Below are positions 1 to 5,828 of a DNA stretch of 5,828 bases, piece after piece; position 1 is the first letter of the stretch, and every line of letters starts with the position of its first letter. The notes beneath the pieces were generated by a model. The model made no database searches and was not told the DNA's origin. It worked only from the letters and a program-made list of their open reading frames with translations. Source of the stretch: Micrococcales bacterium (GTDB lineage Bacteria > Actinomycetota > Actinomycetes > S36-B12); contig NZLD01000057.1 in the NCBI GenBank assembly GCA_002694095.1, positions 10,015 through 15,842 on the forward strand, in the 5' to 3' direction. The position numbers and the translations under genes were made by a program.

Positions 1-94
1 GGAGTACCAAATCACAATAGGCGCCATCCAGATTCACGTCCGTCGTGCGAGATGTCACTAATGCGGACATGAACGCACGCGCACTCGAATAGCA

Positions 95-1507
95 TTGTTC
101 CCCATGGAGATCCCGAGGACGCGCTCAATCATTCAAATGGGGATCCTTTCGGTAGTCCTGGCCGCAGGCTCTTATCCGGCCCCAGCTCTCGGGGCTGATT
201 CCGTAACTGTCGTAAGTACGAATCCGTATTACCTACTGCAAGAGACGTACGAGAATCCTCGGGGCCAGGTGATGGCGGGGACGACCGTCGGCACTTGTGT
301 TGTCCAGAGCTACGCGCGCTGTCCAGAAGCGTCACTGAAGGGAAGGTACCTACAAGGTGCCTTTCTTTCGTATGCCCGCCTTGGAAATGCAGACTTCACT
401 CGCGCGAACCTGAAAGCCGGTTCGTTAGCGTTTGCACACGTAGTGGGAGCGTCCTTTCGCGGTGCAGAGCTTTCGGCAACAACAATGATTGGCGCAAATG
501 CCAAAAGGGCTGATTTCCGGCGAGCACAAATGGTGTTGATGGACAACAGTCACGCTGTCCTGCGTGACGCGGATCTTCGGCAGGCCATAATCGTAGACTC
601 AGCATTCACCAAGGCCGACTTACGAAATGTGACATTGGATCGGGCCATAGTGCGCAATGTCTCTCTCGAATCTGCTGATCTGAGAGGTGTCTCCTTCGAT
701 CAGACTGATCTGAGTGGCTCTGTCCTCGCTGGAGCTCGCATTGACGATGGTGCATTGGACAGGGCCATTTTGTGCAACACAGTCTTACCGAACGGCAACT
801 TGGCTAATCCGTCATCAACGGGATGCGAGGGCGCACCATCATTTGGCCCTCACGACGCAACCATCGTGATGACCCCCGCAAATCCCTTATATCCCGGAGC
901 TCAGGCGATGCAGGACTCAACACCTGCGGTGCCCCTCGGCACCGTTGTCAATGGTTGCCGCATGCAAGTCAAGGCGATGTGCCCCTACGTCAACCTCTCA
1001 GCTCAGAATCTGTCAAACGTTGAGTTGTCGCTCTCGGACCTTCGTGGAGCGAATTTCGAAGGAGTGGGTGCGACCAGCATGAATGCGCCTCTCAGTAAGG
1101 CCACTCGCCTTCGTGGTGCAGGGGGTAATTTTCAAGTCGCTGGTTTCGGATTCAGCGATCTCACGAAAGCCGATCTAACGAAAGCCGAATTGTCCTTCGC
1201 CGCCTTTTCCTTCGCCGACCTTGATGGCGCCAACATGACTGCTGCCAATTTGGCATTTGGAGACCTCTCGGGAGCGAGCCTGGTGGGAGCAAACTTGTCT
1301 GGGGTTAATTTGTCCGATTCGAATGCCATTGGCGCAGACTTCACGAGTGCGAATCTTCGAGGAGCGAACCTGAGCGACGCTGATCTCACCGGAGCGGATT
1401 TAACAAATGTGCTTACCGATGGAGCCATTTTTTGTAACACACTGATGCCAGATGGCTCTGTCGCTCGTCCGACAAAGGGACTGTGCCCGCTTCAAACTGA
1501 ACCGTGA
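95..1507 (+). CDS. Exported two-module pentapeptide-repeat protein
   Basis: The product is 470 residues if the TTG at 95 is used. The ATG at 104 (residue 4) is at least as likely, because it keeps the basic residues before the hydrophobic stretch (about 16-33); no clear ribosome binding site supports either. Residues 1-34 look like a signal peptide ending near ALGA, so the mature protein should be outside the cytoplasm. Most of the rest follows the pentapeptide pattern A(D/N)Lxx (about residues 80-225 and 300-445), which in this family folds as a right-handed quadrilateral beta-helix. The protein is an internal duplication. Cysteines 68, 76, 227 and 244 recur at 288, 296, 447 and 464, and each module ends with a CNTxxP(N/D)G cap followed by a final Cys. 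The second module keeps the repeat pattern better than the first. The export signal argues against a gyrase-binding Qnr/MfpA role. Function is unknown; a structural or binding surface protein is a guess. Confidence 0.85.
   Translation: MFPMEIPRTRSIIQMGILSVVLAAGSYPAPALGADSVTVVSTNPYYLLQETYENPRGQVMAGTTVGTCVVQSYARCPEASLKGRYLQGAFLSYARLGNADFTRANLKAGSLAFAHVVGASFRGAELSATTMIGANAKRADFRRAQMVLMDNSHAVLRDADLRQAIIVDSAFTKADLRNVTLDRAIVRNVSLESADLRGVSFDQTDLSGSVLAGARIDDGALDRAILCNTVLPNGNLANPSSTGCEGAPSFGPHDATIVMTPANPLYPGAQAMQDSTPAVPLGTVVNGCRMQVKAMCPYVNLSAQNLSNVELSLSDLRGANFEGVGATSMNAPLSKATRLRGAGGNFQVAGFGFSDLTKADLTKAELSFAAFSFADLDGANMTAANLAFGDLSGASLVGANLSGVNLSDSNAIGADFTSANLRGANLSDADLTGADLTNVLTDGAIFCNTLMPDGSVARPTKGLCPLQTEP
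296..826 (+). repeat. Pentapeptide module A (first copy of duplication)
   Basis: This segment encodes residues 68-244, from the first to the last cysteine of module A. It begins with C-x7-C, runs through degenerate pentapeptide repeats and ends with CNTVLPNG and a Cys 17 residues after the cap Cys. The corresponding part of module B lies exactly 660 bases downstream. The match extends upstream to a short TVV / TIV strand at about residues 38-40 and 257-259, where one residue of length difference appears. Confidence 0.8.
956..1486 (+). repeat. Pentapeptide module B (second copy of duplication)
   Basis: This segment encodes residues 288-464. All four cysteines sit at the same spacing as in module A (8, 151 and 17 residues), and the cap reads CNTLMPDG. 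Its pentapeptides are closer to the A(D/N)LxG consensus than those of module A, which suggests module A has diverged further or module B has been refreshed by local repeat expansion. Confidence 0.8.
1157..1186 (+). repeat. Tandem 15-bp pentapeptide-coding repeat
   Basis: Two adjacent 15-base units (1157-1171 and 1172-1186) differ at one position and each encode DLTKA. This is the expected outcome of duplication by exactly one pentapeptide coil face, and near-identity at DNA level suggests it is recent compared with the other repeats in the gene. Confidence 0.75.
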
Positions 1508-1599
1508 TAGCGCACCCGTGCCCCTTCTGGAAAATCTACCCCCTCCGAACGGGCCTGGATCTTTGGAAGTGTCACGTTTGCCTCGATACGATCAATTGA

Positions 1600-1623
1600 A
1601 GCTGCACGGTAGCCCGTGCCGCT
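1600..1623 (+). terminator. Small hairpin downstream of pentapeptide gene (weak terminator candidate)
   Basis: GCACGG (1604-1609) pairs with CCGTGC (1614-1619) around a 4-base loop TAGC. After one mismatch, AGC (1600-1602) pairs with GCT (1621-1623). No run of T follows, so intrinsic termination is doubtful. It could equally be a chance hairpin in a GC-rich spacer. Confidence 0.25.
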
Positions 1624-1655
1624 GGGTCACACCAACTCCATAGGCCGCACAACCA

Positions 1656-1686
1656 GATCTACATGCGGCAAATCGGCATATAGATC
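1656..1686. promoter_or_regulatory. 11-nt inverted repeat upstream of the hydrolase-ABC operon (candidate operator)
   Basis: GATCTACATGC (1656-1666) and GCATATAGATC (1676-1686) are inverted repeats matching at 10 of 11 positions, separated by a 9-base spacer. The right arm contains TATAGAT (1679-1685), which resembles a -10 element, although no convincing -35 stands at the right distance. The repeat lies about 80 bases before the GTG start of the operon. A dimeric repressor (for example of the TetR or GntR type) binding here is an inference; no regulator gene is visible in the window. Confidence 0.35.
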
Positions 1687-1763
1687 GTGATGGCGAGACA
1701 GTTGGTTGCACTGGCCGACTCGCTCTTGATCGGCTTCGGCTTCGGCAAACGTATGCTGAATGG

Positions 1764-4262
1764 GTGGTGAATCGTCGTCAATTCGCGGGTTTCGTCACGG
1801 CGGTGATTTTCTGGGGGCTGATCGCAACCGTGGGCGGCCAAGCCCGGGCGGATACGTCCGCGCAAGCCCTGTCCTTGCCCGGGGGACCGACGAGCGCGAT
1901 GGACTCGACGCCAGTGCGACTCGACGCCGATCTCTACTTGCCATCGACCACACCCGCTCCCGCCGTGGTCCTCGCTCACGGCTTCGGCGGCAGCAAGGCT
2001 TCGGTCGCGACTGATGCGGAGTACCTGGCCGATCGTGGATTCGTTGTCTTGGCCTACACCGCACGAGGATTCGGCGGGTCCACCGGAACCATCTCCATGA
2101 ACTCGCCGGACTTCGAGATCGCCGACGCCTCGGCTGTGATCGACTACCTCGCCACCTTGGACACCGTCACCCAAGACGGGGCCAGCGATCCCCGAGTCGG
2201 TTTCGCGGGTGGCTCGTACGGCGGGGCGTTGTCTCTCATGGCTGCCGGTTACGACAATCGAGTGAATGCAGTATCCGCGGACATCACCTGGAACGATCTG
2301 CAGACCTCGTTGTTCGGCCAGTCGGTGAGCAACCCTCCCGCAAGCAGGGGGGTAGGCGTCTTCAAGCAGTTGTGGAGCGGGCTGTTCTTTAGTGCCGGAC
2401 TGGTCACCCAAGACGGTGAGGTAACTGATTGCGGACGCTTCGCGCCAGACTGGTGTGCTGCATATTCCACCGCCGCAGCAGATGGAGTCCTGACTGACAA
2501 GGCCCGTGAACTGATGGCGGCATCGTCGCCTGCCAGCATCACCGATCGCATCTCGGTGCCCACCTTGCTTGGCGGGGGCCAGTCCGATTCCTTGTTCCCG
2601 CTGGCTCAGACCAGTGCGAACGCTGAGCAAATTTCGGCAGCCAACGAGACCGTCAAAGTGGTCTGGCATGCTGGCGGACACGACGGCGGTGTAGACGAGG
2701 GCGATCGGCTTCGGGAGTTAAACGCCGAGTGGTTCTCCTTCCACCTGGCTGATGGACCCGAGGTCACCAACGCCTTCGATGCAACACTGGTGGAGGGTTC
2801 CGCCTTCGGGGAGCAGGGGACTACCGACACCGAGTTGTTATCCAGTGATTCCTTCCCCGGTCTTTTCGGTGCTTCGCAGGAATCGGTCTCCATCGGCGGA
2901 CCGACTCAGCAAGTCCTGGCTCCCGCGGGTGGCGTCCCCGCCGCTATCTCTTCACTGCCGGGTGCTGGCAGTCTCGCGGGCCTTGCCGGCGCCCTACTCG
3001 CACTGCCCTTACCGAACCAAACGGCGGCATTTACCTCTGAGCCGTTGTCCCAGCCACTGCGCATCATCGGGTCTCCAACCGTGACACTGGAGATCGCCAG
3101 CAATGTCCCAGTTGAGGACGTCACCCTCTTCGCCAGTTTGCGCATCATCGGTGGCACCGAGCGGCCAATACTGCCCAATGGCCTCGTGGCACCCATCCGA
3201 ATAGCCCGGGCGGGGCCGACTCCGCAGGTGATTGATGTGGATCTTCCGGCAATCGTCCGCGACGTCGCGGCCGGTGAACGGGTGAGTGTGGTGATCGGCA
3301 CCACCGATCAGGCGTTTCGCATGCCCCCCGGCCCGGCGGTGTATTCGATCGGGCTCGCGGCTTCATCCGTCGCGATCCCGCTAAACCCCATGACCGAGGA
3401 ATCCGGTGGAACTCCACTGTGGCGCTGGCCGCTGATCGCGTTAGTGAGTGTTCTCGTCATTGCGCTGGCTGTTCGCTTGTTGCGGCCGGGAGGTACGCGG
3501 GCACTGGCCCGCGAAGACCTGGCAGACACTCCGATCGCGGTTGAGAACCTGTCCAAGGAGTTCAAGGGGGGGATCCACGCTGTAAGTGATGTCACCTTCG
3601 AGGTCCCCCAGGGTGTTGTCCTCGGCCTTCTGGGACCAAACGGAGCGGGCAAGACGACGACGATGCGCATGGTCATGGGGCTCATCCACCCCACGGGAGG
3701 AAACGCGTACGTCTTCGGACAACCGGTCTTCCCTGGAGCCGCTTCTCTCGCACACATCGGATCGTTCATCGAGGGACCAGGGTTCTTGCCACACCTGTCC
3801 GGTCGAGAGAACCTGCGGCTGTATTGGAAGGCAAGCGGTCGCGAGCAGCAGGATCCGAATCTCGATTACGTCCTGGAGATCGCCGGACTCGGCACGGCGA
3901 TTGACCGGAAGGTTCGAACCTACAGCCAGGGTATGCGTCAACGCCTCGGAATTGCTCAAGCCATGCTCGGCATGCCGGATGTCCTCGTCCTCGATGAACC
4001 CACCAATGGGCTTGATCCGCCCCAGATCCGAGAGATGCGCCAAGTGCTGCAGGACTACGCCGCAACGGGGCGCACGGTGGTGGTCTCTTCGCACCTGCTC
4101 AGTGAAGTCGAGCAGACTTGCTCCCACGTAGCGGTCATGCACCGTGGAACGCTGATTGCTAAAGGCACCGTTACGCAGCTACTCGCAGGACGAAGCGGTG
4201 CTCGCCTCGAAGACGTCTTCATGGAGATAGTCGGCAGGGGCCACGAGGTGGTGACATCATGA
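1764..4262 (+). CDS. Exported S15/CocE-like hydrolase fused to a BcrA/DrrA-type ABC transporter ATPase
   Basis: The product has 832 residues; GTG at 1764 or 1767 is the start, since the open frame upstream (from 1644) has no other start codon. Domains in order: a signal peptide (1-29, cleavage near GQARA|D); an alpha/beta hydrolase (about 45-330) with oxyanion-type HGFGG (72-76), nucleophile elbow GGSYGG (Ser151), probable acid Asp275 and His306 in GGHDGG; a beta-rich region like the X-Pro dipeptidyl-peptidase C-terminal domain (about 420-540); one membrane helix (about 552-573) followed by arginines; and an ABC ATPase (590-830) with Walker A GPNGAGKTT (624-632), signature YSQGM (720-724), Walker B LVLDEP (D744, E745), D-loop NGLD and switch His777. 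The Q-loop position is Glu670, in the IGxxIExP pattern I know from BcrA-type ATPases. The topology is consistent: hydrolase outside, ATPase inside. Substrate is unknown; the hydrolase may be a peptidase or an esterase. No clear ribosome binding site is seen. Confidence 0.9.
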   Translation: MVNRRQFAGFVTAVIFWGLIATVGGQARADTSAQALSLPGGPTSAMDSTPVRLDADLYLPSTTPAPAVVLAHGFGGSKASVATDAEYLADRGFVVLAYTARGFGGSTGTISMNSPDFEIADASAVIDYLATLDTVTQDGASDPRVGFAGGSYGGALSLMAAGYDNRVNAVSADITWNDLQTSLFGQSVSNPPASRGVGVFKQLWSGLFFSAGLVTQDGEVTDCGRFAPDWCAAYSTAAADGVLTDKARELMAASSPASITDRISVPTLLGGGQSDSLFPLAQTSANAEQISAANETVKVVWHAGGHDGGVDEGDRLRELNAEWFSFHLADGPEVTNAFDATLVEGSAFGEQGTTDTELLSSDSFPGLFGASQESVSIGGPTQQVLAPAGGVPAAISSLPGAGSLAGLAGALLALPLPNQTAAFTSEPLSQPLRIIGSPTVTLEIASNVPVEDVTLFASLRIIGGTERPILPNGLVAPIRIARAGPTPQVIDVDLPAIVRDVAAGERVSVVIGTTDQAFRMPPGPAVYSIGLAASSVAIPLNPMTEESGGTPLWRWPLIALVSVLVIALAVRLLRPGGTRALAREDLADTPIAVENLSKEFKGGIHAVSDVTFEVPQGVVLGLLGPNGAGKTTTMRMVMGLIHPTGGNAYVFGQPVFPGAASLAHIGSFIEGPGFLPHLSGRENLRLYWKASGREQQDPNLDYVLEIAGLGTAIDRKVRTYSQGMRQRLGIAQAMLGMPDVLVLDEPTNGLDPPQIREMRQVLQDYAATGRTVVVSSHLLSEVEQTCSHVAVMHRGTLIAKGTVTQLLAGRSGARLEDVFMEIVGRGHEVVTS
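4245..4250 (+). promoter_or_regulatory. Ribosome binding site for the permease gene
   Basis: GAGGTG lies 8 bases before the ATG at 4259, inside the end of the fusion gene. It is a strong match to the anti-Shine-Dalgarno sequence and fixes the permease start at the ATGA overlap. Confidence 0.7.
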
Positions 4263-5134
4263 GATCAGCCACTCTCGGCTACTCACCCCAGGACACGCTG
4301 GGCATTGGTGTGGAATTCATTCGCCAACTCAAGCGACGACGCACCTTCGTTGCTTTCCTACTTGTGGTCGCTTTGCCACTCATCGTTGTCGCCGCCGTAC
4401 GGTTCGGTCCCTCCTCCAACGGCGACGCCGGTAGCAGTCAAGGAGGCGGATTCGGTGGCGGCAATTTCGACCTCGTCGGCCTAGCAACAAGCGGCGCCTG
4501 GAACTTTACGATCACCATGCTGCTGTTCTCGTCGGGCTTCCTGCTGGTGATCATCGTGGCGATGTTCCTCGGAGACACTGTGGCAAGCGAGGCGAGTTGG
4601 TCGACACTCCGCTATCTGCTCGTAGCACCAGTCCCCCGACGCAAGCTTCTTCGAACGAAGGCGGTCGTGGGTCTTCTGCTGACAGCGATCGTCTTGTTGA
4701 CCTTGGTGCTTGCATCATGGGCAATCGGTGCAATCGCGTTCGGCACCGCACCACTTGCCAGCCCATTCGGCGGCGCGCTCACCCAGATCGAGTCCTTGCA
4801 AAGGCTCACCGTCATCACCACCTACATCGCGATCACCCTGCTTTTCCCGGCGGCAATCGCCTTCTTGATGAGCGTGTTGACCGATGTTCCACTCGGCGCC
4901 GTTGGAACGGCAGTAGTCGTTGTAACCATCTTCAACATCCTGGATGCGATCGAAGCCCTCGGATCCTTGCGGCGCTTCCTACCCTCTGACTACGGCTCCA
5001 CGTGGGTGGATGCCCTAAACCCCGTGATCGTCTGGGACCAAATGGCCGTTGGTGTGGCCTACAACCTGATCGCCTTCGCGCTACTCGTCGGGGTCGCGGT
5101 ATTGCGATTCGACCGAAAGGACATCACGTCTTAG
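4259..5134 (+). CDS. ABC-2 type transporter permease
   Basis: This 291-residue integral membrane protein is the likely channel-forming partner of the ATPase encoded just upstream. About six hydrophobic segments are visible (roughly 30-48, 83-105, 134-160, 185-207, 211-235 and 261-283), preceded by a short basic cytoplasmic start (QLKRRR, 23-28). The loop after helix 2 (about 106-134: an acidic residue, then STLRYLLVAPVPRRKLLRTK) is the typical ABC-2 pattern seen in BcrB/DrrB/NatB-like permeases and probably contacts the ATPase. The segment between helices 1 and 2 (about 51-72) is rich in Gly and Ser and should face outside, where the fused hydrolase also lies. The start overlaps the upstream stop as ATGA, so translation is probably coupled. 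A working exporter would be two permeases with two ATPase subunits. Substrate cannot be read from the sequence. Confidence 0.9.
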   Translation: MRSATLGYSPQDTLGIGVEFIRQLKRRRTFVAFLLVVALPLIVVAAVRFGPSSNGDAGSSQGGGFGGGNFDLVGLATSGAWNFTITMLLFSSGFLLVIIVAMFLGDTVASEASWSTLRYLLVAPVPRRKLLRTKAVVGLLLTAIVLLTLVLASWAIGAIAFGTAPLASPFGGALTQIESLQRLTVITTYIAITLLFPAAIAFLMSVLTDVPLGAVGTAVVVVTIFNILDAIEALGSLRRFLPSDYGSTWVDALNPVIVWDQMAVGVAYNLIAFALLVGVAVLRFDRKDITS

Positions 5135-5363
5135 GTGAGCCCCAGTGCGCTTCGAATGCGGGTGGTATTCGATTGCTCATCGGCCCACAGGTTGCTTCCC
5201 TCAGGTGTCCAACAGCAGCAAAAAGCTTCACGGATCTCTCATTGCGGTACACGAGGTGTTCGTGAATGCATCAGGCGAGGGTCAACAACCAAGCGGAGGA
5301 CTTCGTTGACGGGAATCCTGCTGGAGGTGATGGATTTCCAGCTGCGCGCCTGAACCCGCACAT

Positions 5364-5405
5364 AGGTCTCCGAGCCTCTCGTGTCTGTGCTCGGAGCCCT
5401 CTTTG
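5364..5405 (+). terminator. Probable terminator of the hydrolase-ABC operon
   Basis: CTCCGAGC (5368-5375) pairs perfectly with GCTCGGAG (5389-5396) around a 13-base loop. Beyond one mismatch, AGG (5364-5366) pairs with CCT (5398-5400). The sequence CTTT follows on the + strand, a short T run. The position between the permease and the next gene fits. The long loop and weak T run lower confidence, and it lies 230 bases after the permease stop. Confidence 0.5.
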
Positions 5406-5442
5406 GCTATACCGTTCGCCTCAGGATCCCGATGAGATCCGG

Positions 5443-5465
5443 CATAATGTGAGAGAAATTTAGGA
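5443..5465 (+). promoter_or_regulatory. Candidate -10 element and ribosome binding site of the MFS gene
   Basis: CATAAT (5443-5448) resembles a -10 element, but no good -35 is seen at 16-18 bases upstream. AGGA (5462-5465) stands 5 bases before the ATG at 5471 and is a plausible but short ribosome binding site. Together with the hairpin just upstream they suggest the MFS gene is transcribed separately from the ABC operon. Confidence 0.3.
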
Positions 5466-5470
5466 ATCTA

Positions 5471-5828
5471 ATGTTCACTGAAGATGGGTCTGAAGCTCAC
5501 ACGCTGAACAAAAGACGCTGGCTCGTATTGGCTTGCTTGACTCTTGGCCTTTCACTCATCGTTCTCGATGAAACGGTTGTAAATACGGCAATTCCAATTT
5601 TGACTGCTGATCTTGACCTAACTGCCTACGAAGCTGAGTGGATTGACTCGGCGTATGCCCTAACTTTCGCTTCTCTCCTTATCTTTTTCGGGCAACTCGC
5701 AGATCGCTATGGACGCAAACGATTTTTCCTCATTGGTCTCACCGTATTCGTTCTTGCGAGCCTGGGAGTAGCTCTATCAGATGCTTCCACCGGGGTCATC
5801 ATGGCCAGAGCAATACAGGGATGCGGCG
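5471..5828 (+). CDS. MFS transporter, DHA2 (EmrB/QacA-like) family, 5' part only
   Basis: The reading frame is open from ATG 5471 to the window edge (119 complete codons). The ATG is the only start after an in-frame TGA at 5450. A basic cytoplasmic start (NKRR, 13-16) leads into helix 1, which ends in LDETVVNTAIP (32-42), the motif typical of 14-helix drug:H+ antiporters. WIDSAYAL (57-64) opens helix 2. GQLADRYGRKR (74-84) is the MFS motif A loop between helices 2 and 3, and ARAIQG (112-117) belongs to motif B in helix 4, whose Arg is important for proton coupling. The family exports drugs or other small hydrophobic molecules across the inner membrane using the proton gradient. The full protein would be about 450-550 residues, so about three quarters lies outside the window. 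G+C is about 47% in the stretches counted, lower than in the ABC genes. Confidence 0.9.
   Translation, partial: MFTEDGSEAHTLNKRRWLVLACLTLGLSLIVLDETVVNTAIPILTADLDLTAYEAEWIDSAYALTFASLLIFFGQLADRYGRKRFFLIGLTVFVLASLGVALSDASTGVIMARAIQGCG

Larger units (their letters stand above)
5135..5470. other. Intergenic region without a convincing gene
   Basis: These 336 bases separate the permease from the MFS gene. Short open frames exist on both strands but none has a ribosome binding site together with a recognisable product. On the - strand one frame reads protein-like from about 5380 to 5131, interrupted by a single stop near 5235 (segments such as IPVNEVLRLVVDPRL and EGSNLWADEQSNTTRIR). This may be a decayed gene end or chance. 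A hairpin (5364-5400) and a weak promoter-like element occupy the right part. Confidence 0.5.

Noticed and set aside
1..70. Possible - strand gene start (ATG at 70-68) reading off the left edge, with a pentapeptide-like stretch VNLDGAYCDL
   Set aside because: Only 23 codons are visible, there is no clear ribosome binding site, and the pentapeptide resemblance is too short to support a call.
95..1507. Qnr/MfpA-type gyrase-protecting pentapeptide protein
   Set aside because: The protein has a signal peptide and paired cysteines, which point to an extracytoplasmic location, and it is about twice the length of Qnr/MfpA proteins.
1452..1643. + strand 63-codon frame overlapping the end of the pentapeptide gene
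   Set aside because: Out of frame with the pentapeptide gene, no ribosome binding site, and composition without hydrophobic core or motif.
1659..2681. Long - strand open frame (340 codons) opposite the hydrolase domain
   Set aside because: It lies antisense to a region whose + strand product has a signal peptide and a complete catalytic motif set. Its own product is rich in Arg, Gly and Ser with no recognisable domain, as expected from a shadow frame in GC-rich DNA.
3414..3540. Idea that the hydrolase-ATPase fusion is a lost stop codon or frameshift artefact
   Set aside because: The frame is continuous and the junction codes for a well-formed membrane helix with arginines on the inner side, exactly what the topology needs, so the join looks selected.
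3441..4142. - strand open frame (233 codons) opposite the ABC ATPase
   Set aside because: Antisense to Walker A, signature and Walker B motifs; no recognisable product.
5266..5463. + strand 65-codon frame before the MFS gene
   Set aside because: It spans the terminator-like hairpin, lacks a ribosome binding site and shows no recognisable domain.

Overview
The window most likely comes from a member of the Actinomycetota. The reasons are a moderately high G+C content in the central genes (about 55-65% in stretches counted by hand), a GTG start, and a hydrolase/ABC-ATPase fusion of a kind I associate with actinobacterial genomes. This is an inference from style; there is no rRNA or other marker gene to place it. 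All four convincing genes lie on the + strand.

Layout: (1) 95-1507 is an exported pentapeptide-repeat protein built from two tandem modules. Each has four cysteines, and every cysteine in the first module is matched exactly 220 residues later in the second. (2) 1508-1763 is a short intergenic region with a small hairpin and a good 11-nt inverted repeat (1656-1686), a candidate operator. (3) 1764-4262 is the most unusual gene. One polypeptide carries a signal peptide, an extracytoplasmic alpha/beta hydrolase of the S15/CocE type with its beta-rich C-terminal domain, one transmembrane helix, and a complete cytoplasmic ABC ATPase of the BcrA/DrrA type. (4) 4259-5134 encodes an ABC-2 type permease with about six membrane helices. 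It overlaps the stop of the fusion gene by ATGA and has a strong ribosome binding site inside the end of that gene. (5) 5135-5470 holds no convincing gene, but it contains a hairpin that may end the operon. (6) 5471 to the window end is the start of a DHA2-family (14-helix type) MFS exporter, cut by the window edge.

How they may work together: the fusion protein and the permease form a two-gene operon that should give a complete half-size ABC exporter, with a hydrolase fixed to the outer face of each ATPase subunit. The inferred idea is export coupled to extracellular hydrolysis, for example cleaving, maturing or detoxifying an ester or peptide substrate at the exit side. The adjacent MFS exporter fits a general efflux theme, but a probable terminator and a lower G+C content separate it from the operon. 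The pentapeptide-repeat gene has no visible functional link to the transporter.
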